Assembly: GCA_944325705.1 (NCBI GenBank)
Contig: CALVBB010000013.1
Coordinates: 1 to 57,602 of the forward strand
Reading direction: 5' to 3'
DNA from: Candidatus Gastranaerophilales bacterium
GTDB lineage: Bacteria > Cyanobacteriota > Vampirovibrionia > Gastranaerophilales > Gastranaerophilaceae
DNA length: 57,602 nt
Notes under the pieces: generated by a model
Told to the model about the DNA's origin: nothing
Seen by the model: the letters and a program-made list of their open reading frames with translations, nothing else
Databases searched by the model: none
Translations under genes and position numbers: made by a program
Part shown: one piece after another, positions 43,129 to 51,271 of the stretch
Layout of the letters: each line of letters starts with the position of its first letter
Numbering within the stretch: the stretch's first letter is position 1

Positions 43129-44016
43129 ATGAGAAAAGCACTGGCAATTGATGTCGGCGGAACAAAGATTTATAATACAGTAGTGAATGAGAAGGGGGAA
43201 ATAGTAGGCGAAATTGAAAAACGGCATACCCCTGAAACCTTTCAAGCAATAAAAGAAACTTTTGAGGAAATTATTTCCCGCTATGAAGATGAAGTTGATG
43301 TTATAGCATTCTCTACATGCGGTGCGGTAAATAATGCTAATAACAAAATTCTTGGCTCTACCGGAAATATTGCAGCAGGTTATCCTGAAATGGATTTTGC
43401 ATCGCTCAGCAAGAAAAAGGTTTTTGTCGAAAATGATGCCAATGCTGCAGCATGGGCAGAGCATATACTCGGAGCATCCAGAGGAATGCCGTATTCAATT
43501 ATGATTACGCTCGGAACAGGTGTCGGCGGAGGAATAATTCTGAATAATAAACTTTATAAAGGCAAAAACGGCGCAGCAGGGGAAATGCACTTTAAAATGC
43601 GGACGGATAAACACAGAAAATGCACCTGCGGAAGCTGGGATTGTTTTGAGAGTTATGCTGCAGGTACAGGCTTGAAACGCACTGCAGAAGAAATTTCAAA
43701 AAATCCTGATATTACTACCTATGACGTTATAGCAGGCTGGAAAAACGGTGATAAGCTTATGACAGAAATTTTTAACCGCTGGCAAAATGATATTCTGGAA
43801 GGTTTAATCGGGCTTGCAAATATTTTTGATCCGGATGTGTTTGTATTGTCAGGCTCAATGGCGGAGTTTGTTGATACAGAATATCTTACCCGTTCAGTTA
43901 ACGCTGAAATAATCACAACTCCTACACAGGTTGTAAAAGCCAGAACCGGAAATTATGCCGGCATGATAGGGGCAGCACTTCTTGCTCTTGGTGTTGGACT
44001 GGATGGTGAGGCTTAA
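43129..44016 (+). CDS. ROK-family sugar kinase, probable amino-sugar (ManNAc) kinase
   Basis: A 295 aa ROK kinase: LAIDVGGTKIYNTVV (phosphate 1), ENDANAAAWAEHILG (catalytic Asp), LGTGVGGGII, and the ROK zinc region CTCGSWDCFESYAAG. Adjacent to nanE, so ManNAc kinase (NanK) is the best guess; glucokinase is possible. I chose ATG at 43129; an in-frame TTG at 43120 would add three residues. Confidence 0.85.
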   Translation: MRKALAIDVGGTKIYNTVVNEKGEIVGEIEKRHTPETFQAIKETFEEIISRYEDEVDVIAFSTCGAVNNANNKILGSTGNIAAGYPEMDFASLSKKKVFVENDANAAAWAEHILGASRGMPYSIMITLGTGVGGGIILNNKLYKGKNGAAGEMHFKMRTDKHRKCTCGSWDCFESYAAGTGLKRTAEEISKNPDITTYDVIAGWKNGDKLMTEIFNRWQNDILEGLIGLANIFDPDVFVLSGSMAEFVDTEYLTRSVNAEIITTPTQVVKARTGNYAGMIGAALLALGVGLDGEA

Positions 44017-44238
44017 ATGGGTAAGGCAAAGAAAAGAAGTTTGCATCTTGGAATTAACGACAGGGTTTCAAATATGTCGCGAGAAACTGCTGTAAGAGCT
44101 GTTGTTGATATGCTGGGGAGTGGAAATGACGAAATCTATGCGCTGGTTACGCTTTTCGGGCTTACCGCGGAGGAGCTTCTGGAGGCCGGAGCGTCTTATG
44201 AAGGTGTTATGGGCATAAAAGGACTTTTGAAATCGTGA
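44017..44238 (+). CDS. Hypothetical small protein
   Basis: A 73 aa protein with a basic N-terminus and a helical body (SRETAVRAVVDMLG, EIYALVTLFGLTAEELLEAG). No family recognised. The ATG directly follows the ROK kinase stop, and its end overlaps the next gene by 4 bp, so it is firmly within the nanE operon. AGG of GTGAGG 4-5 nt upstream is the likely RBS. Confidence 0.7.
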   Translation: MGKAKKRSLHLGINDRVSNMSRETAVRAVVDMLGSGNDEIYALVTLFGLTAEELLEAGASYEGVMGIKGLLKS

Positions 44239-45188
44239 AAAAAATTATTTTCTGGCTGAATTGTGCAAGGGCGTTTTCGCTTCCTATGACAGTTATGTCG
44301 TGGCTTGTTGTGTTTTTGTATGCAGTGAAATCCGGCGGGGATGTTTTAAACGGATTGCTTGCGCTTGTCGGTGTGTCTTTTGCTCATCTTGCAGGCAACC
44401 TTACGGATGACTATATTGATTACGGGATTTTGTCAAAAGATGAAAAGATGATGATGAGCGCTGTGAAAACGAAATGCTGTTTTCTTCGCGACGGAAGTGT
44501 TACATTGAAGCAGATGAGAAATGTCATTGCTTTATTTTGTGGAATTGCGCTTCTTACCGGCGTAATTCTGTTTTTCAGAAGCGGGGAGGGTGTTATTTGG
44601 CTTACTGCAGCCGGCGGAATCCTCACGCTTACTTATGCAAGATTTTCGCTCGTAGGACTTAGTGAGATTGTTATAGGGCTTTTGTTTGGGCCTTTGATGT
44701 TTGAAGGCATTTATTACGTGATGATGAAAACATTTTCTTTTGAAGTTTTAATTCTGTCAATTGCGGTTGTTATGTTTACGGTTGCAGTATTGTATGTGCA
44801 TACGCTTCTTGATTATGACAGTGATGAGGTTTCGCATAAAAACACGCTTTGCCGAAGAATTGTCGATAAAGACAGAGCTCTTGCGCCTCTTGTAATTTTT
44901 TATGCTGCAGGGTATATTGCTGCCGGTTATTTTGCATTTTTAATACGAAACTATGCTGTACTGTTTGTGTTTTTGACAGTTCCGTTTGCGGTAAATGTTT
45001 TCAGACTTATTAAAAAGTACAATAATGATAAAAACTTTGGGCCGGTTATACGCTGGTGGCACAAGCCACTTGACAGATGGGATGCTGTAAAAGAAGAAGG
45101 AACAGAAGCCTTTTACTTTGTTCTGTTCCAGTCAAGAAATTTACTGCTGTGGTTCTGCCTGATTTTATGTCCGGCAATCTTGTTTTAG
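44235..45188 (+). CDS. UbiA-family prenyltransferase-like membrane protein
   Basis: A 317 aa polytopic protein with eight or so hydrophobic helices. First Asp-rich motif NLTDDYIDY near 54, the second DYDSDEVSHKNT near 194, and TYARFSLVGLSEIVIGLLFGP between them, as in MenA/UbiA enzymes that attach prenyl chains to aromatic acceptors. The substrate is unknown; it lies in a sugar-metabolism operon, unlike typical quinone genes. The start is GTG at 44235, overlapping the previous stop. Confidence 0.82.
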   Translation: MKKIIFWLNCARAFSLPMTVMSWLVVFLYAVKSGGDVLNGLLALVGVSFAHLAGNLTDDYIDYGILSKDEKMMMSAVKTKCCFLRDGSVTLKQMRNVIALFCGIALLTGVILFFRSGEGVIWLTAAGGILTLTYARFSLVGLSEIVIGLLFGPLMFEGIYYVMMKTFSFEVLILSIAVVMFTVAVLYVHTLLDYDSDEVSHKNTLCRRIVDKDRALAPLVIFYAAGYIAAGYFAFLIRNYAVLFVFLTVPFAVNVFRLIKKYNNDKNFGPVIRWWHKPLDRWDAVKEEGTEAFYFVLFQSRNLLLWFCLILCPAILF

Positions 45189-45268
45189 AATAATTTGTTT
45201 TCAGTATTTTATTTTAATTTTGAGCGTGTTAAGATTGTTATGTAAACTAGGAAAGAGGAGTTTCAAAA

Positions 45269-46597
45269 ATGTCCGGCAGTACAAATCAGTCAATAAAACC
45301 CGTTACAGCAAAAGTTAATCAAAATGGAAACCTTTCCATCGGCGGTTGTGATACTATTGACCTTGCCTCTAAATACGGAACTCCGCTTTATGTTCTAGAT
45401 GAAGCTACAATAAGAACCATTTGCAAAGATTACAAAGATGCTTTTGCTTCTTACGCAAAAGTTAATATGATGTATGCCTCAAAGGCTCTTTGTACCATGG
45501 CTGTATCTAAAATCCTTGCAGAAGAAGGTTTTGGCTTTGATGTTGTTTCTGCCGGTGAAATTTATACCGTTTATAAATCCGGTGCAGATATGAATAAGGT
45601 TCTTTTTAACGGCAACAATAAAACTGTCAGTGAATTAACTCTCGCACTGGAACTCGGTGTCGGAAGATTTTCCGTCGATAATTTTCTGGAGCTTTCTTTG
45701 TTAAATGAACTTGCAAAAAGTGCAGACAAGACAGCTGACATTCTGCTTAGAATTACGCCAGGTATTGAATGTCACACTCATGAATATATTCAGACCGGAC
45801 ATCTTGATTCTAAATTCGGTTTCGATTTGACGCAGGTTGATGAAGCGGTTGAATTAATACTTAATGAGTATTCAAACCTTAAACTGCGCGGACTTCATGC
45901 TCATATAGGTTCACAAATTTTTGAAACTCAGGTTTATCACGATGAAATTGAAATTCTTGTAAAAGAACTTGCGCATCTTGATGAAAAATTTGGTCTGAAA
46001 CTTGATGAGATTAATATAGGCGGTGGATTAGGTGTAAAATATACGGATAAAGACTGCCCGCCTTCAACTTACAAAATTGCTGATGTTATTTTAAAAAGCC
46101 TGAATGAAAGTATTGAAAAATATGGAATAGAACCGCCGACGCTTTATATAGAGCCTGGCAGAAGCATTATTTCAACCTCCGGTGTGACTCTATACACGGC
46201 CGGAAGCTCAAAGCAGGTTCCGCACGGTAAAAAATACGTTGCAGTTGACGGCGGAATGGCAGATAATGCAAGACCAGCTATGTATGGAGCTGAATATTCC
46301 GCATGCGTTGCAAATAAACCGGAGGCAGAAACTTTACAAACAGTCACAATAGCCGGACGCTTTTGTGAAAGCGGTGATATTTTAATCAGGGAAATATCGC
46401 TTCCTGAACTTGGAGAAGGCGATATACTCTGTGTTTACAATACCGGTGCGTATAATTATTCAATGTCATCAAACTATAACAGAGTGCCAAAACCGGCTAT
46501 GGTACTTGTAAATAATTCTCAATCTGATATTATTATAGAAAGAGAGACTCTTGACGATTTAATTTCGCACGATAGAATTCCGGATAGGTTAAAGTAA
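45269..46597 (+). CDS. lysA: Diaminopimelate decarboxylase
   Basis: A 442 aa PLP enzyme making lysine from meso-DAP. PLP Lys72 in MMYASKALCTMAV; HAHIGSQIF; INIGGGLGV; IEPGRSI; FCESGDIL; NTGAYNYSMSSNYN. Full length. AGAGGAG lies 9 nt before the ATG. Followed 1 bp later by cdaA, so lysA-cdaA-yitT form one unit. Confidence 0.97.
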   Translation: MSGSTNQSIKPVTAKVNQNGNLSIGGCDTIDLASKYGTPLYVLDEATIRTICKDYKDAFASYAKVNMMYASKALCTMAVSKILAEEGFGFDVVSAGEIYTVYKSGADMNKVLFNGNNKTVSELTLALELGVGRFSVDNFLELSLLNELAKSADKTADILLRITPGIECHTHEYIQTGHLDSKFGFDLTQVDEAVELILNEYSNLKLRGLHAHIGSQIFETQVYHDEIEILVKELAHLDEKFGLKLDEINIGGGLGVKYTDKDCPPSTYKIADVILKSLNESIEKYGIEPPTLYIEPGRSIISTSGVTLYTAGSSKQVPHGKKYVAVDGGMADNARPAMYGAEYSACVANKPEAETLQTVTIAGRFCESGDILIREISLPELGEGDILCVYNTGAYNYSMSSNYNRVPKPAMVLVNNSQSDIIIERETLDDLISHDRIPDRLK

Positions 46598-46598
46598 T

Positions 46599-47501
46599 AT
46601 GTTTAATGATATTTTATCATATCTTCAATTTCAAATAGGTGCCATGGATTTGTCTTTTAACTGGACAAACCTTCTTGAAGTGCTAGTTATTGTCGGAATT
46701 TTATATGCGTTTTACAAAAAATTTATTAAAAATACACAGTCTGAAAAATTTGTTAAAGGTATTTTTATACTTATTTTTGTCTGGATATTTTCGGAAATTC
46801 TCATAAGGCTTGATTTGAAAATTCTCGGAATGTTTTTGAAATCCATTGTAACTCTCGTTTCTTTGAGTTTGATTGTTATTTTCCAGCCAGAATTAAGACG
46901 ATTCCTAGGGTTTCTTGGACAGGTTGACTTTATATCAAAAGCTTTTTCTAACAATTCAAAAAATTCTAAAGATGAAGAAATTGATGTTATCAAAGAACTA
47001 ATAGAAGCTGTTAAATTTTTGTCAAAAACCCACACAGGCGCATTGATTGTCTTTCAGCCGGATTTAAGTAATACATATTACGATGTAGGAACAAAACTTA
47101 ATGCAGATTTGTCTACTGAACTTCTGCTGACAATTTTTCATCCGAACACACCGCTTCATGACGGAGCTGTTGTTATAAACGGCTCAAAGATAATTTCTGC
47201 CGGCGTTCTGCTTCCGTTGACAGAAGATCCAAAACTAAGCTGGAAGTACGGCACCCGCCACAGGGCTGCAATCGGAATGTCAGAAGTTAGTGAAGCTGCC
47301 TGTCTTGTTGTTTCTGAAGAAACAGGCGACGTTTCTATTGCCCTTGACGGCACGCTGAAAAAATATGAGGATTTAGTAACTTTAAAATCCGATCTTGAGC
47401 ATATTCTCGGTTATCCTGACAAGAACGAAGAAAAGAAAACTATTTTTAAGATTAATAATTTGATTACGATACGCAAAAATGTTTCAAAAAACGATAAGTA
47501 A
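46599..47501 (+). CDS. cdaA: Membrane diadenylate cyclase CdaA
   Basis: A 300 aa enzyme making c-di-AMP from two ATP. Three N-terminal transmembrane helices (about 24-40, 51-70, 75-95), then the DAC domain with DGA at 188-190 and GTRHR at 218-222, both required for catalysis. In Firmicutes cdaA is followed by cdaR and glmM; here it follows lysA and precedes a YitT gene, and no CdaR is present. The matching phosphodiesterase pgpH lies 6.4 kb away. Confidence 0.96.
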   Translation: MFNDILSYLQFQIGAMDLSFNWTNLLEVLVIVGILYAFYKKFIKNTQSEKFVKGIFILIFVWIFSEILIRLDLKILGMFLKSIVTLVSLSLIVIFQPELRRFLGFLGQVDFISKAFSNNSKNSKDEEIDVIKELIEAVKFLSKTHTGALIVFQPDLSNTYYDVGTKLNADLSTELLLTIFHPNTPLHDGAVVINGSKIISAGVLLPLTEDPKLSWKYGTRHRAAIGMSEVSEAACLVVSEETGDVSIALDGTLKKYEDLVTLKSDLEHILGYPDKNEEKKTIFKINNLITIRKNVSKNDK

Positions 47502-47515
47502 AAAGAAGGTAAAAT

Positions 47516-48385
47516 ATGTCTGCTGGTAAATTATTTATGAAAAAGATTTTGTCGATATTTAAAAAAGGCTTTTTCTTAACTCTAGGTGCGTTTATCGCAG
47601 GTTTTGCCATTGATACTCTTCTTGCTCCGAACAACATTATTGACGGCGGAGTTATCGGTATTTCAATGATTTTGAGCTATGTGTTCAAGTATAATCTGGG
47701 TCTTTTGATTATAATTTTGAACATCCCGTTTATCTGTCTTGCGTTTACAAAAATGGGGAAAAACTTTGTAATCCAGACATTTTTTGCAATTTTTATGTTC
47801 GCTGTTGCGACAAATATTTTTCATTCAATACAAATTACGCATGATTTGCTTCTTGCGACTGTGTTCGGGGGCTTAATCCTCGGTACCGGCGTTGGTATTG
47901 TTCTGAAAAACGAGGGCTCGCTTGACGGAACCGAGATTATGTCACTTGTAATTTCTAAAAAGTTTGGTTTTTCCGTCGGTGAGATTATTATGACATTTAA
48001 TATATTTATATACGCTGCCTCAGGTCTTGTGTTCGGCTGGGAAAAGGCTATGTATTCTATTCTGACTTATATTCTTGCTTCAAGGGTTATTGATGTTGTG
48101 CTTGAAGGTGTAAGCAATTCTAAATCAGTACAGATTATCAGTGAAAAATGGGATGAAATTGGTGAGGTGCTTATTAAAGATTTAGAAATTGGTGTTACTT
48201 ATATGCACGGAACCGGCGGATATTCCGGTCAGGCAAAGACAATTATTTACTGTGTTGTTTCCCGTATTGAACTCAGTAAAATGAAAGAAGCTATCAAAAG
48301 TATTGATCCGAGAGCTTTTATCTCGGTTGTTGATGTCCATGAAGCTTACGGTATTCGTATGGGAAAAAGAATTGATAAAACTTAA
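47516..48385 (+). CDS. YitT family membrane protein (DUF161 + DUF2179)
   Basis: A 289 aa protein with five to six transmembrane helices (FFLTLGAFIAGFAIDTLLAP, NNIIDGGVIGISMIL, GTGVGIVLKNEGSLDGTEI) and a C-terminal soluble DUF2179 domain (GVTYMHGTGGYSGQAKTIIY, SIDPRAFISVVDVHEAYG). A common family of putative transporters of unknown substrate. AAGAAGG lies before the ATG. Co-transcribed with cdaA (14 bp gap); a c-di-AMP connection is only inference. Confidence 0.92.
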   Translation: MSAGKLFMKKILSIFKKGFFLTLGAFIAGFAIDTLLAPNNIIDGGVIGISMILSYVFKYNLGLLIIILNIPFICLAFTKMGKNFVIQTFFAIFMFAVATNIFHSIQITHDLLLATVFGGLILGTGVGIVLKNEGSLDGTEIMSLVISKKFGFSVGEIIMTFNIFIYAASGLVFGWEKAMYSILTYILASRVIDVVLEGVSNSKSVQIISEKWDEIGEVLIKDLEIGVTYMHGTGGYSGQAKTIIYCVVSRIELSKMKEAIKSIDPRAFISVVDVHEAYGIRMGKRIDKT

Positions 48386-48452
48386 TATGTAGACAAATTT
48401 CAAAAAATATATTATACTTTATTTATTAAACAGTTTATGTAAGGAAAAGATT

Positions 48453-48800
48453 ATGGCTAAAAATATAGATACAGTTCCAATAGAAGTAAGTATTCTGACA
48501 GTAGATCACGATATTAAGGGTATAGTGCATGTTTCAAAATATACCAATACAAATCGTGAATTGACCGACCTGCTGAATGATAAGGAAAGACGCTTCCTGG
48601 CTGTAACTAACGCTGAAATCTATCCGCGTAATGCAAATCAATCCCCTAGAAAATATAATTTTCTTGAAATTCACATGGATTATGTTTTGATGGTACACCC
48701 GTCTGCGCAGGCAGTTTTTCAGGATTCAGGAAAAACTCAGGAAGATATTGCCCGCTTCAGAGATTTAAGACTTAAGTTAAATCAGACAAAGCCTTTTTAG
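48453..48800 (+). CDS. Conserved hypothetical protein (FLAVTNAEI type)
   Basis: A 115 aa soluble protein with beta-strand character: IEVSILTVDHDIKGIVHVSK, RRFLAVTNAEIYP, FLEIHMDYVLMVHPSAQA. The pattern resembles a small family of unknown function in which a FLAVTxA strand precedes the IHxDxV strand. AAGGAAAAG lies 7 nt before the ATG. Own promoter likely in the 67-bp gap after the YitT gene. Confidence 0.7.
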   Translation: MAKNIDTVPIEVSILTVDHDIKGIVHVSKYTNTNRELTDLLNDKERRFLAVTNAEIYPRNANQSPRKYNFLEIHMDYVLMVHPSAQAVFQDSGKTQEDIARFRDLRLKLNQTKPF

Positions 48801-48972
48801 TTGAACGGGACAGTCATTTTGCATTGAGTTCTGCGGGAGGAAGGGGAAATGGTTCCTACTTACTTCTTTGCTGTTGTATGTTTTATCGGGGTGCTACATT
48901 AACTGAGTGCTAGGTGGGGTGTTTTTACTGTAAATTATTCCGTCCAGTGTGTTTTACGCGGGATTGGGTGCT

Positions 48973-48983
48973 CCCCCCCCCCC
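48973..48983. repeat. Homopolymer tract of 11 C in a convergent gap
   Basis: Eleven C (11 G on the minus strand) in the 223-bp gap 48801-49023 between convergent genes. It is enclosed by TGTGTT on the left and AACACA on the right, with ATTCCG and CGGAAT further out, so the tract lies in the loop of an interrupted palindrome (48939-48995). The same gap has GGAGGAAGGGGAA before an ATG at 48850 opening a 17-codon ORF (MVPTYFFAVVCFIGVLH). Confidence 0.8.
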
Positions 48984-49023
48984 AACACACGGAATTTGCA
49001 GCTTAACCTTGTTATATACGCAG

Positions 49024-49770
49024 CTAAATTTTCAGACCGGAGCTTTTCGGGTAAAGATTTCCAAAAGAACCGAAGGCACCTGATGAAGTTTTAAGTTCCG
49101 GTTTATGAGTTTCTGCTGCAGGTTTGTCCGGTGAGTAGGTATTCTCGGTTTCTTTGCTAATTTCAACATGTTTATCGTTACGGCTCATCCATTCTTTTGT
49201 CTTGTCTGCAAGAGGGGTTGCAATAAACGGTACGATTACTCTTTTCCCTATTGTTGTTGCAGCAATTAGTGAGGCAATGTTTGCAAACGCATCAAGAGTT
49301 GTATCTTTTACGCCTTCCATTGACTTGTTGAACTTATCTTCAGATAAGTTTTTAAACCTGTCGCGGCCTTTTACTATAGCCAGATACCCCTTTTTGGCGG
49401 CTCTGTCAAAATGTTTGCCAAACATTTTATTAAAAAGTTTTGTTTGTATAACCTTGTTTGAAATAGTTTTAAAAAGCAAAATCTGCATTGCAATCATCAG
49501 ACCACCGTTTGCAAGATCCAGAGCTGCAACAAACCTACGTTTATCTTCAGGGATTTTTTTGTTGTTCAAACTCTGGTTTACATAGAAATAGCAGCCCAAA
49601 CCGTCTTTAATAACAATAGATGCAATCCCCAGACCGTTTATGAAATTCCTTTTGTTTGCCCGGTATTTTTTGCAGACATAATCCATTGGTTGAATTTCAG
49701 AAAGCCATTTTAGAGGTTTTTTCACAACTGTGTCAAGTGTATCCTGTGCAAATTTTCCTATCTTGCTCAT
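49024..49770 (-). CDS. Hypothetical protein, second gene of an unknown pair
   Basis: A 248 aa basic protein with moderately hydrophobic helices (GLGIASIVIKDGLGCYFYV, ALDLANGGLMIAMQILLF, ASLIAATTIGKRVIVPFIA) and a disordered Pro/Ser-rich tail. No signal peptide and no recognised family. Its ATG overlaps the stop of the upstream gene (ATGA), so the two are translationally coupled and probably act together. Confidence 0.7.
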   Translation of the reverse strand: MSKIGKFAQDTLDTVVKKPLKWLSEIQPMDYVCKKYRANKRNFINGLGIASIVIKDGLGCYFYVNQSLNNKKIPEDKRRFVAALDLANGGLMIAMQILLFKTISNKVIQTKLFNKMFGKHFDRAAKKGYLAIVKGRDRFKNLSEDKFNKSMEGVKDTTLDAFANIASLIAATTIGKRVIVPFIATPLADKTKEWMSRNDKHVEISKETENTYSPDKPAAETHKPELKTSSGAFGSFGNLYPKSSGLKI

Positions 49771-51200
49771 TTGTCCACCTCAACTTTCTTGGGCGCTTTC
49801 GCTATGAGGGCTGAAGATTCGTTGTCATGTTTCTTGTTTGAAAGATTCGGGAATACAGCATCCATAAATATCGGATATACCCAGTTCAGCAGTGCGCAGG
49901 TGAACGGCAGCATAGCGCAGGAAACGATTATGCCTGCTATTTGTTTAAAGCCTTTCAGGTTATTTTTCAAATTCTTTTTAAGTCTTTCGATAACATCCTT
50001 TGTGAAATCTCTGTTCAGTAATTTGTTTTCTGTTTTATTGAATGTTTCATTAAACAGTTTCTTTATTTCTGCAACTGTCATTTTATCCTGAGAAATTGCT
50101 TCTTTTATCCGGTTAAAGAATTTTTTTGCATCTTCTGCTTCGGCAAACTGTCCTTTTATGCTGTTTTCAGCAATGGCAATGGCTTCTTCTGCAGAGGTTG
50201 TTTTTGCATAAAGTGCTGTGTGACCGAGCATTTTGATAACTTTTCCCTTCATCGCATTAATGATGGCCTTTTCTGTTGCCTGATCGTGAAGTTTTGTTGC
50301 CGGTGCTCTGCCTGCAACTTCCTGTACCATCTTAATTAATTCAGGGTTAGTCTTGTTAGTTTTTAGTTCTTTTATTTTTTTACCTAAATAAGTTTTATAA
50401 TTAGCTACAGTGTTAGGTTTGTTAAGTTCATCCTTTATTTCGTTGAGAACACGAGTAACTTCTTCACTGTGTGTTCTTAAAAATTCTGCTCTGAATTTGC
50501 GTTTTCTACTTGTGATTTCAAGTTCTTTTTTTGTTTCTTTGAGGTCTTTCAGCATATCCTCTACGGTTTCTCTGAGAAGGTTTTTATATTCGCGTTTGCT
50601 CATCGGAACAGTTTCACCTTTGTAATTCTTGAGCATGATTACGTTTTTATTTTCTAAATTGCTGATTAATGTTGTAATTTGCTCGTTCTTTTTCGCTGTA
50701 ATTCGTTTAGTAAGCTGTTCCTTGGTAGCTTTCGGCGATTCTTTTTTAATAAGCTTTTCAATATAGTCATCATCTCTTAGTGCGCTCTTGTTGTATTTTT
50801 CACCAAGATAACCGGAATTTGACATGTTGTTAATTAATTTGTTAAACGGAATAGTGATACCGGCCTGTGTTACAACTGCAAGAACAGCAGATATTGGCTG
50901 TCTCCAGGCTGAATATGTTCTTGTGTCCTCATCAGTTTTGGAAAGCGGGTTCCATTTTATAAATATCGGGGCTACAAGACCTGTTGCCAGAGCATTGAGA
51001 ACAATATTCTGAACTTCCCCCATATTCTTTGCCAGTCTGTTCATCATGCTTAGAGAATTCGGCATGAGTTTTTTCATCTCATCTTCAAGGGTTTTTACGT
51101 TAGCTTTCCCGCTGAAGGATGGCTGAGTAACTCTCCGGTTTCCTCTGTTATTTGCCCTGCCGGACGAGGTTTGATAATTAACCTTTTCTACTACCTTCAT
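49767..51200 (-). CDS. Large hypothetical protein with coiled coil and N-terminal FSG motif
   Basis: A 477 aa protein. The N-terminus is basic and disordered up to QPSFSGKANVKTLEDEM, where the FSG motif resembles those at 13903 and 14513. Two hydrophobic stretches follow near 65-120 (IVLNALATGLVAPIFI; ISAVLAVVTQAGITIPF), then a long Lys/Glu-rich coiled-coil region, and a C-terminal hydrophobic helix (IAGIIVSCAMLPFTCALL). Probably membrane-associated. ATG at 51200 is 6 nt after a TAAAAT box; ATG at 51203 is an alternative. No known family. Confidence 0.68.
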   Translation of the reverse strand: MKVVEKVNYQTSSGRANNRGNRRVTQPSFSGKANVKTLEDEMKKLMPNSLSMMNRLAKNMGEVQNIVLNALATGLVAPIFIKWNPLSKTDEDTRTYSAWRQPISAVLAVVTQAGITIPFNKLINNMSNSGYLGEKYNKSALRDDDYIEKLIKKESPKATKEQLTKRITAKKNEQITTLISNLENKNVIMLKNYKGETVPMSKREYKNLLRETVEDMLKDLKETKKELEITSRKRKFRAEFLRTHSEEVTRVLNEIKDELNKPNTVANYKTYLGKKIKELKTNKTNPELIKMVQEVAGRAPATKLHDQATEKAIINAMKGKVIKMLGHTALYAKTTSAEEAIAIAENSIKGQFAEAEDAKKFFNRIKEAISQDKMTVAEIKKLFNETFNKTENKLLNRDFTKDVIERLKKNLKNNLKGFKQIAGIIVSCAMLPFTCALLNWVYPIFMDAVFPNLSNKKHDNESSALIAKAPKKVEVDK

Positions 51201-51271
51201 CATACTATTTTACTACTAAACCCTTCCATATATATATACTCCCGAACATAATAAAAATTGCTATTAAAACG

